A stretch of 46,355 nt of DNA from an uncultured Thermoguttaceae bacterium. GTDB taxonomy: Bacteria; Planctomycetota; Planctomycetia; Pirellulales; Thermoguttaceae. Position 1 is the stretch's first letter. Each line of letters begins with the position of its first letter. The stretch spans positions 1-46,355 of the forward strand of contig CAKVCP010000005.1 of the NCBI GenBank assembly GCA_934725735.1, given 5' to 3'. Below the pieces are notes generated by a model, which saw only the letters and a list, made by a program, of their open reading frames with translations, had not been told where the DNA came from and made no database searches. This document shows, in pieces, positions 24,926 to 31,875 of the stretch. The translations under genes were made by a program, and so were the position numbers.

Positions 24926-26155
24926 ATGCTACGTCGCACGTTTATCGGAGCGCTCTCGGCGGGCGCTCTTCTCATGACCAACGGTATGATATTAAAGGGC
25001 GCGGACGCTCCCGCTGGAGAAGTCGCCAAAAATGTAATTCGCCGTCAGCCGTATTACTTCACCGTCGCGGATAGAAAGTTCCGTTCGGGCAAGGGGGATG
25101 TCGCGTTTTTAGGCGGGTCGATTACGGAGATGGACGGTTACCGTCCGATGATTTGCGAATATCTGAAAAAGAAATATCCGCAAACCCAGTTCAATTTCAT
25201 CGACGCGGGCGTTTCGTCGACCTGCTCCAATTTGGGCGCGTTTCGCGTCGAGGAAGACGTGATCCAGCGTTGCGAAGGAGGGAAGGGGCCCGATCTATTC
25301 TTCGTTGAGTACGCCGTCAACGACAATCAGGACGGTTTCTTCAACCTCGAACAGTCGATTAGAGGAATGGAAGGCGTGATTCGTCGAATCAAAGCGGCGA
25401 ATCCGGACGCGGCGATCGTGATGATCTTCTTCGCGAATATCCCTTTGATGGAAAAATACCGCGCGGGCGAAGTCCCAACGAGTATTCAGGCGCATACGGC
25501 GGTCGCGGAACATTACGGAATTTCGACCGTCAACGTGGCGAAGGAACTCCAAGAAGAGATCGACGCGGGGAATACGACGTGGGAGATTTATGGGGACGTG
25601 CATCCGGCGCCGCAGGGGAATCGGATGGTCGCCGACATGATCGAGAAACTTCTCGACTACGTGTGGCGGGTTCCCGCGACGTGCTCCTTGTGCGCGCTCC
25701 GTTCGAGCGAGGTCGAACCTCTTGACCCGTATTCTTACGGAACCGCCGGTTGGGTCGACTTTGACGCGGCGCAGACGGAAGGGTTTACGCGCGAGATTCC
25801 CGAGTGGTCGAAAATACCCGGCGCGCTCCGCGAACGCTTCGCCGGTCAAGAACTCCTGTGCGCTAACGAGCCGGGCGCGACTTTTTCGCTGACCTTTCAC
25901 GGCAACGCCGCCGGGCTCTACGTTTTGGCGGGGCCCGACTCGGGGAAGATCGACGTGAGCGTCGACGGCGGAGAGCCGACGTGTATGAACGTGGTTCATC
26001 CGTATAGCGGAGGGCTCCATTATCCGCGTCTTGTCGTATTGGCGGACGGGCTCGCGACCGGCGAACATCGCGTGACGGCGCGTCTGTGCGAGAGCGAAGA
26101 AGGGGAGCCCGTCGCGTTGAGAATCTTGAAAATCGGCGTGAATCGCGGCGAATAA
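24926..26155 (+). CDS. Secreted SGNH/GDSL hydrolase
   Basis: A 409-aa exported esterase-like protein. The N-terminus MLRRTFIGALSAGALL resembles a twin-arginine signal. Residues about 55-250 form the SGNH domain: block I FLGGSIT with nucleophile Ser65, block II DAGVSSTCSNLG, block III VEYAVNDN, and block V YGDVHPAPQGN with His226. The Asp (224) sits two residues before His, not three as in the usual DxxH, so the triad acid should be verified. The C-terminal 150 residues look like a beta-rich accessory domain. Likely role: removing acyl groups from carbohydrates. GGAG precedes the ATG. Confidence 0.85.
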   Translation: MLRRTFIGALSAGALLMTNGMILKGADAPAGEVAKNVIRRQPYYFTVADRKFRSGKGDVAFLGGSITEMDGYRPMICEYLKKKYPQTQFNFIDAGVSSTCSNLGAFRVEEDVIQRCEGGKGPDLFFVEYAVNDNQDGFFNLEQSIRGMEGVIRRIKAANPDAAIVMIFFANIPLMEKYRAGEVPTSIQAHTAVAEHYGISTVNVAKELQEEIDAGNTTWEIYGDVHPAPQGNRMVADMIEKLLDYVWRVPATCSLCALRSSEVEPLDPYSYGTAGWVDFDAAQTEGFTREIPEWSKIPGALRERFAGQELLCANEPGATFSLTFHGNAAGLYVLAGPDSGKIDVSVDGGEPTCMNVVHPYSGGLHYPRLVVLADGLATGEHRVTARLCESEEGEPVALRILKIGVNRGE

Positions 26156-26170
26156 AAAACGTGTCGGCAT

Positions 26171-26214
26171 AAAAAGGGGCGCGACTTCGAATCAAGAAGC
26201 CGCGCCTTTTTCTT
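26171..26214. terminator. Bidirectional terminator between SGNH hydrolase and GH28 genes
   Basis: AAAAAGG(G)GCGCG(A)CTTC and GAAG(C)CGCGCCTTTTT form a stem with a small bulge, with A-run and T-run flanks. Confidence 0.75.
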
Positions 26215-26233
26215 TGGAGTCAGACGTCGCGAA

Positions 26234-27709
26234 TTATTTAATTTCGACGTTGTCCGTATGATCGCCGATGTGGATCAGCGGTGAATTCGCGTCGAGTTTC
26301 TTTCCGAAAACGGTGATATTTTCTAAGGTGACGCCGTCGGTGCGGTGCGTCTCGTCCGCGCCGTTGAAGAGAATACCCGCGTAAGAGAGATCGCCCGTCA
26401 CGTTGATATTGCGAATGACGACGTTCTTAATATGCCCCGGTTCCTGCGTGTGCATATATTGGTTGACGACGGGGCGCCCAACGAAGAGCCAGTTGTCGCG
26501 GTTGGCGACGTCGACGTTGAATTTCAACTGGGAAATATCGATGTTTTGCATCTTTTCGAGTTCTTCGGGTGTGAGCGCGTTTTCGACGCCCATCTCGAAG
26601 TTGACGTTCTCGACAAGGACGTTTTCCATAATCATTCTCTCGCCGGGTTCGAAAAGGAAGTTGCGCGTTTGCGCGTGGATGACGTCGATATTGCGGAAGG
26701 TTACGTTGCGCATGTACGGCGCGCGGCTTTCATGTCCCATGAGGACGATGCGCGCGCGGTCGCACCAGAAGACGCAATTTTCGACGGTGACGTCTTCGCA
26801 ATTTCCGTTATTTACGTCGAGACCTTTAAGCGCCATGCAGTCGTCGTCAGTTCGGATGAAGGTATTGCGCACAGTGACGCGACGCGAATTGCAGGGGTTG
26901 ATTCCGTCGTCGTTTTGCACGCGTCCGCCGCAGAGCTTGATATTCTCGATGAGAACGTCGTCGCAGTTGACGGGGACGACGGTCCAGTGGGAGGCGCCGC
27001 GGATAATAATCCCTTCGAGTCGAACGTTTTGCGAACTGTTGATCGAAACAACGTGGGGGCACGGACCGGTCGGCCAGGGCCACTTGGAGGAGTCGACGAC
27101 GCCGCGACCGCAGATCGCGATGTTTTTACCGTGCGCGTAAATCTGGCACTTGACGACGGCGCCGGGCGCGAGGTAAAGCGTTTGATTGTCCGTCAACTCG
27201 ACTTTTCCGCCTTCAGGTTCGTGGACGCCGGGCCCGTAATAGACGACGTTGGGATCGTCGGCGCTAGGAACGTCTTTCTCCGGAGGATTGACGAAGACGA
27301 GTAGAGGATGTTCACGTCCGTTATATTCGACGGAGAATTGGCACGGTTTATCGACGGCGACGGAGAAAGAGCCGTCGTCGTTTTTGGTCGGCTTGATTCC
27401 GAGGGAAAGGGGGCGAACGGTAAGCGCGTCGATTTCTTTTCCGACGTTAGGCGTGATCTTGAGTTCGACGCGTTCGTCGGCGTCGAGGGAGAGGAAGGCG
27501 TATTCGCCGCCGTAGTTATATTTTTCAAAAGGCGCGTCCGCAGTGCGCGCGCTTAACGGCGCCGCGTCGCTTCCGTTGACCTGAACTTTCCAGAGCGCGC
27601 TGGGCGTTTCTCCTTCGGGAACGGGCCACAGCGTCACCTCGGCGTTAGCGCTGGAAACGCAAAGAATTCCTAGCGTGAACGCGATAGCAAATAAAAGAGA
27701 TTTCTTCAT
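26234..27709 (-). CDS. Glycoside hydrolase family 28 (polygalacturonase-like), secreted
   Basis: A 491-aa exported right-handed beta-helix hydrolase. The signal peptide ends at SSANA (about residue 23). GH28 landmarks are QNDDGINP (near 264-270; usual NTDG), TDDDCMALKG (near 286, the catalytic Asp pair) and MGHESRAP (near 323; usual GHG). The conserved RIK is not evident, which is common in GH28 members acting on rhamnogalacturonan or other uronide polymers. An N-terminal beta domain (residues 25-170) precedes the helix. AAAGGA lies 8 bp before the ATG. It starts 45 bp after polA on the same strand, so some readthrough expression is possible, but the functions are unrelated. Confidence 0.88.
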   Translation of the reverse strand: MKKSLLFAIAFTLGILCVSSANAEVTLWPVPEGETPSALWKVQVNGSDAAPLSARTADAPFEKYNYGGEYAFLSLDADERVELKITPNVGKEIDALTVRPLSLGIKPTKNDDGSFSVAVDKPCQFSVEYNGREHPLLVFVNPPEKDVPSADDPNVVYYGPGVHEPEGGKVELTDNQTLYLAPGAVVKCQIYAHGKNIAICGRGVVDSSKWPWPTGPCPHVVSINSSQNVRLEGIIIRGASHWTVVPVNCDDVLIENIKLCGGRVQNDDGINPCNSRRVTVRNTFIRTDDDCMALKGLDVNNGNCEDVTVENCVFWCDRARIVLMGHESRAPYMRNVTFRNIDVIHAQTRNFLFEPGERMIMENVLVENVNFEMGVENALTPEELEKMQNIDISQLKFNVDVANRDNWLFVGRPVVNQYMHTQEPGHIKNVVIRNINVTGDLSYAGILFNGADETHRTDGVTLENITVFGKKLDANSPLIHIGDHTDNVEIK

Positions 27710-27754
27710 TGAGTTGTCCTTTCAAGGTGTTGCGCGAAATCGAGACGTCGCGCG

Positions 27755-30700
27755 TTATAGATCGCCCCAATTGGCTCCGATTTCCGCGTCGATTTGAAGG
27801 GGCGCGTTAAGCGGGTTATTGAGCTTCATTTCTTCGACGACGATTTTCGCGAGTTCGTCGGCGTCTTCGCGTCGCGTCTCAAAGAGTAATTCGTCATGGA
27901 TTTGAAGAAGAAGTCGAGCGCGTTCTTGTCCTCGCGGCGTCGACGTTTCTTCGCGTTGATCTTGGCGACTTGCCGCCGCTTCTAGAGGTAGATATTCCGC
28001 CGGGTTGAAGAGGGGCGTCGTAGTGGACGGCGCGCCGGAGACGTTCGCGCGCGGAGTCGGCGCAGGAGCGTTCGGCGCCCAGTGGGAGACGATCCAACCT
28101 TCGCGCCTTAATCGTCTCCACACGGAGAGCATCGCCAATTTCATTACGTCGGCGGCGGAACCTTGAACGACGGCGTTGATCGCCGCGCGTTCGGGAAAAT
28201 TCAGCGTTTTTCTTCCGCGCGCGCCGCGCACGCCTTCCAGCGCTCGGCGGCGACCCAGAAGCGTTTCCACGTAACCGCGCTTCGCGCAGTCCTCCAACAC
28301 GCGGTCGAAGAAGACGAGGACGCTCGGATACGTCTCGAAAAACTTGTCGATATAGTCTGCCGCCGCTTCGCGCGACACGCCGATCGACTTTGAGAGACCG
28401 AAGGGCGTCTGTCCGTAGACGAGCCCGAAATTAACCGCCTTCGCTTTTCGGCGCATATCCGAATCGACGTCTTCTTCCGCGACTCCGAAGATTTGCGCGG
28501 CGACGCTCGCGTGAACGTCTTTATTCTCTTGGAAAGCGCGTAAGAGCGCCGCGTCGTTGGAAAAATGCGCCAAGATGCGCAGCTCGATTTGGCTGTAGTC
28601 GCACGATAAGAGCGCGTCGAATCCCTGCGTCGCGTCCGGGATGAAGCCGGAGCGTATTTCCTTTCCGATTTGCGATCGCGCGGGGATATTTTGGAGGTTG
28701 GGGTCGCTCGAACTGAGGCGTCCCGTCGCCGTTGACGCTTGGTTGAAAGTCGCGCTTACGCGATTCGTTCCCGGCGTCGTCTGTCGGGGAAGGGGCTCCA
28801 AATAGGTTCCGCATAATTTCACGAGTTTGCGAAGCTCGACGATCTTTTCTGGAACTTCGTGAACGAGGGATAATTCCTCGAGGACTTCCGCGTCGACGCT
28901 CGGGCCCGTCTTGGTCTTTTTTATCACGGGCAATTTGAGATCGTCAAAGAGGAGACGTTGGAGTTGTTTGGGGGAGTTGAGGTTGATCTCCTGCGCAAAA
29001 TTGGGATCGGGATCCGCTTGACGGACGATTTCTCGAATTTCGGACTCGAGGACTTCTTGTCGTTCTTTCGAGACTTTCGCCGTCTGACGGAAGACCTCGG
29101 GATCGATTGCGACGCCGTTGTATTCCATCTCGACGAGCGGTTCGACGAGGGGCGTTTCGAGATCGAGCGCGAGCTTTTCGAGCGCGGGCGTTTCGAGGAG
29201 TCTGTCGCGCAAAATCGGCGCGGCGTTGAGGGACGCGAGGACTTTGTCGGCGGCGTATTGCGCGACGGTTTCGGGCGCGACGGCTTCGAGCGACACGCGT
29301 TTTCTTCCTGCGCCGAGCGCGTCGTGAAGATCGTACAAACGCGCGTCGAGGTAGGTCGACGCGAGATCGTCGAGCGCGCGCCGCGTTTCCCCTGCGAGCG
29401 CGAGATAGTCGGCAAGCGCCGCGTCAAAAGCGATTCCGCGCAGTTTAATCCCGCTTGTTAGGAGCGCGAGCGCGTCGTATTTTAGTTCAAATCCCAGTTT
29501 GAGAATTTGGGCGTTTTCAAAGATAGGTCGAAGCTTTTCGAGCGCGACGTTGAAATCGACCGTCGCGTGGCCTAACGGAGCGCGCAACGGAAGATAAAAC
29601 GCTTTTTCGGACGTCGCCGCAAGCGCGAGTCCGGCGAGAGTGGCTGTGCGCGCGCGAACCCGTCCTATTTCGGGTTCTTCTAACGTAATGGCGGCGAGGC
29701 TTAGCAGGGGAGCGGAGGCGAGAGCGTCGATAAGCGCGTCGAGTTTCTCCGTCGTGTCGACGACTTCGCTGCTCCAGGCGTCGCGCGGCGTCGGAGTCGG
29801 GAGAGGAAGGTCTTGAAGCTTGGAATATCGCGTTTGGATCAAGGCGGATTCGCGACTTTCCTCTGGAAGCGTCCCTTCTTGGGGGGACGGGGAGGGCGTT
29901 AAGCTTTGAACGCCGTAAAGGGAGCGTCGCAAGCGTTCCGCGAGGGGCGTCGACGCGTCGAAGGATTCGTCTTGACGCGCGGCGTGGACGCGAGTCGGTT
30001 CCGCGACGCTCATGCGCTCGTTGCGCATATTTTCGATCCGGTCGAACCATTCCGACGGTTCGGCTTGCGCGCGTCCGAAGCGTTCGACGAGTTCGTCGAT
30101 TCGTTTTTCGAGACTTTTGAAGTTCCAATACTGGAAGAGTCGCGCGAGTCTTTCAGGGTCGATTCCGTCGAGCTTTCCGGCGTTCCAATCGATTTCGATA
30201 GGGACGTCGCGTCGCAATTTAACGAGCTCGCGACTCAATAACGCGCTTTCCTTGTTGGCGGCGATATTTTCATACTTCTTCCCTTTGAGGGTTCCCGCCG
30301 CTTCCAGCGCAGCGTCGAGGTTGCCGAACTGCTTCAGGAGTTCCCCCGCAGTTTTTGGACCGATTCCCGGCACGCCGGGGACGTTGTCGACGGAATCGCC
30401 GACGAGCGCTTGAAAGTCGACGACTTGACTCGGCGCGACGCCCCAATCTTTCTTGAGATCTTCGGGGGTATAGTACGCGCTTTTCCGAATGAGATAGATA
30501 GACGTGGCGTCGTCGAGGAGTTGTCGCGCGTCTTTATCGGAGGTGACGATGATCGTCTTGCCGCCGAGTTCCTTGACGCGCTGCGAGAGGGTCGCCATGA
30601 CGTCGTCCGCTTCATAGCCGACAAGACCGAGCGCAGGGACGGCGACTCCCTTGAGAAATTCACGGGAAAAGTCGAATTGGAGAAGGAGGTCGTCCGGCGT

Positions 30701-30961
30701 CGCGGAACGATTCGCCTTGTACTCTTGGAAAATGTCGCTACGAAACGTTTTGGCGCGCATATCGTAGGCGCAGAAAAGGTAATCGATTGGAAGGGACGTC
30801 ATCATGGATAAGACGTCGCGAGCAAAGCCGAAGGTTGCGCCCGTCGGTTCGCCGCGCGCGTTCGTCATTTCCATTTTTTTGGCGTAAAAGACTTGATAGA
30901 GTAGACCGTAAGCGTCGACGACGCAAACGGTTTTGCCTTCCAATGAATTCATTTCGACCAT
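27755..30961 (-). CDS. polA: DNA polymerase I
   Basis: A repair and Okazaki-processing polymerase, 1068 aa against about 930 in E. coli. The 5'-nuclease domain (1 to about 300) has VDAYGLLYQVFYA, GYEADDVMATL and PGVPGIGPKTA. A Pro/Ser-rich linker of about 110 residues follows. The 3'-5' exonuclease fold is recognisable (LRGIAFDAALADYLAL), but the first catalytic motif DxE reads SLAAITLEE and the last acidic motif is altered, so proofreading is probably lost. The polymerase domain carries motif A DYSQIELRI (near 787), motif B region RRKAKAVNFGLVYGQTPFG and motif C HDE at 1022-1024. About 55 extra Pro/Ala/Thr-rich residues (about 957-1012) sit directly before motif C. AGGAAAG supports the ATG. 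Confidence 0.95.
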   Translation of the reverse strand: MVEMNSLEGKTVCVVDAYGLLYQVFYAKKMEMTNARGEPTGATFGFARDVLSMMTSLPIDYLFCAYDMRAKTFRSDIFQEYKANRSATPDDLLLQFDFSREFLKGVAVPALGLVGYEADDVMATLSQRVKELGGKTIIVTSDKDARQLLDDATSIYLIRKSAYYTPEDLKKDWGVAPSQVVDFQALVGDSVDNVPGVPGIGPKTAGELLKQFGNLDAALEAAGTLKGKKYENIAANKESALLSRELVKLRRDVPIEIDWNAGKLDGIDPERLARLFQYWNFKSLEKRIDELVERFGRAQAEPSEWFDRIENMRNERMSVAEPTRVHAARQDESFDASTPLAERLRRSLYGVQSLTPSPSPQEGTLPEESRESALIQTRYSKLQDLPLPTPTPRDAWSSEVVDTTEKLDALIDALASAPLLSLAAITLEEPEIGRVRARTATLAGLALAATSEKAFYLPLRAPLGHATVDFNVALEKLRPIFENAQILKLGFELKYDALALLTSGIKLRGIAFDAALADYLALAGETRRALDDLASTYLDARLYDLHDALGAGRKRVSLEAVAPETVAQYAADKVLASLNAAPILRDRLLETPALEKLALDLETPLVEPLVEMEYNGVAIDPEVFRQTAKVSKERQEVLESEIREIVRQADPDPNFAQEINLNSPKQLQRLLFDDLKLPVIKKTKTGPSVDAEVLEELSLVHEVPEKIVELRKLVKLCGTYLEPLPRQTTPGTNRVSATFNQASTATGRLSSSDPNLQNIPARSQIGKEIRSGFIPDATQGFDALLSCDYSQIELRILAHFSNDAALLRAFQENKDVHASVAAQIFGVAEEDVDSDMRRKAKAVNFGLVYGQTPFGLSKSIGVSREAAADYIDKFFETYPSVLVFFDRVLEDCAKRGYVETLLGRRRALEGVRGARGRKTLNFPERAAINAVVQGSAADVMKLAMLSVWRRLRREGWIVSHWAPNAPAPTPRANVSGAPSTTTPLFNPAEYLPLEAAASRQDQREETSTPRGQERARLLLQIHDELLFETRREDADELAKIVVEEMKLNNPLNAPLQIDAEIGANWGDL

Positions 30962-31040
30962 AATTCTTTCCTCTGGAGAAGCGCGACGACGTTCTTACCA
31001 CGCGTATTGTACAGGAATGGACGCTCTTTGCAAATTCCAA

Positions 31041-31076
31041 GAAAAGAAAAACGTTTCGCCGCGAAGCGAAACGTTT
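31041..31076 (-). terminator. Intrinsic terminator of the Asp-rich protein gene
   Basis: A perfect 11-bp stem AAACGTTTCGC (31049-31059) / GCGAAACGTTT (31066-31076). Read on the minus strand it is followed by TTTTCTTTTC. Confidence 0.85.
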
Positions 31077-31118
31077 GTTATTGAGCGTTAATCGTGACAA
31101 GAAGCCTACAAGGCGAGA

Positions 31119-31511
31119 TCAGTCGTCGTCTCCGTCGTCGTCGCCCCAATCGTCGTCTTCGTCGTCGCTATCGTCGTCCTCATCCTCTTCATCGTCGTCG
31201 CCGGACCACCAATCTTCGTCGTCTTCGTCGTCTTCGTCGTCCTCGTCGTCCTCTTCTTCGTCGTCGTCCCAGTCGTCTTCATCGTCGTCGTCGAGCCAAT
31301 CGTCGTCGTCGTCTTCGTCCCAATCTTCGTCGTCGTTGTCGTCGTCGTCGTCGTCTTCATCGTCGTCGTCGTCCCAATCGTCGTCGTCTTCGTCGCGATC
31401 AGGCTTAGCGTCAACGACGGTAAGGGTCGCGCAGGCGGCGTTCAAACCGAGGAAACCGTCGGAAAAAAGGTTTTCGTTCTGTGTGTCAGTTGAAAAGATA
31501 TCGTATCTCAC
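31119..31511 (-). CDS. Extremely acidic Asp/Glu-rich protein
   Basis: A 130-aa protein of unknown function. Residues 1 to about 38 are ordinary sequence (MRYDIFSTDTQNENLF and FLGLNAACATLTVVDAKPD). From about residue 39 to the end it is almost entirely Asp and Glu, punctuated by Trp at irregular intervals (DDW, EDW, DWW) and a few Gly, Ser and Leu. It is very likely real: AAAGGAG lies 7 bp before the GTG start, it has its own promoter and a perfect terminator, and the frame is open only because of GAC/GAT/GAA codons. It has no signal peptide. A cation-binding or nucleic-acid-mimicking role is conceivable but unproven. Confidence 0.75.
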   Translation of the reverse strand: MRYDIFSTDTQNENLFSDGFLGLNAACATLTVVDAKPDRDEDDDDWDDDDDEDDDDDDNDDEDWDEDDDDDWLDDDDEDDWDDDEEEDDEDDEDDEDDEDWWSGDDDEEDEDDDSDDEDDDWGDDDGDDD

Positions 31512-31798
31512 GATTAAACTCCTTTAAAAATCCAGACGCTGAAAGCTCTGTCTTATGGCGAAAACGCGTCCGTTACTTCCATATGTCAATGAGACGCGCC
31601 ATCGAACCAAGGCGAGAGGACGACAGCGGATTTCGCCGCCGTCCTAAGTCCGCGCGTAGGGAAACGTTCCCGACTTCGCGATAAAACGAGACCGCCCAAT
31701 CGATCTGGGCCGGCTGAGGGCGGCGTTCAAGCCGCGTGTTCTGCAATCCTAGAGGCGGATTGGCTCACGTCTGAACTCTGCGCCCGGATATTTCTAGG
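31512..31798 (-). ncRNA. Candidate structured leader RNA upstream of the Asp-rich protein
   Basis: A promoter-started leader of about 285 nt that appears almost wholly folded. Plus-strand coordinates of paired arms: CCTAGA 31749-31754 with TCTAGG 31793-31798 (the 5' end of the RNA); GCGGC/GCCGC 31720-31735; GCCCA/TGGGC 31694-31710; AAGTC + GGGAA with TTCCC + GACTT 31646-31676; GGACG/CGTCC 31618-31644 with an inner GCGG/CCGC; and ATGG + CGCGTC with GACGCG + CCAT 31555-31602. A distal TCCAGACG copy next to the Shine-Dalgarno (31531-31538) could also pair with the 5' segment near 31770. I could not match it to 6S RNA, RNase P RNA, tmRNA or any riboswitch I know. Confidence 0.5.
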
Positions 31799-31803
31799 CG
31801 AAA

Positions 31804-31831
31804 ATATTACAACTTTGAGGCGCGGCGTCAA
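31804..31831 (-). promoter_or_regulatory. Promoter of the structured leader and Asp-rich gene
   Basis: On the minus strand: TTGACG (31831-31826), 16-bp spacer, TAATAT (31809-31804). The predicted start at about 31797-31798 falls exactly at the first hairpin arm. Confidence 0.62.
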
Positions 31832-31875
31832 GACTTTTTAAGGATTTATCTCCACTTTTCAACTATTTCTTTGAC

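Noticed and set aside
31075..31527. Ser-rich plus-strand frame opposite the acidic protein
   Set aside because: The minus-strand frame has the Shine-Dalgarno, promoter and terminator; the Ser-rich reading is the antisense of GAC/GAT codons.
31600..31625. GGTTCGA-like T-loop suggesting a tRNA or tmRNA
   Set aside because: The flanking bases do not form a T-arm and no acceptor stem or other arms are present.
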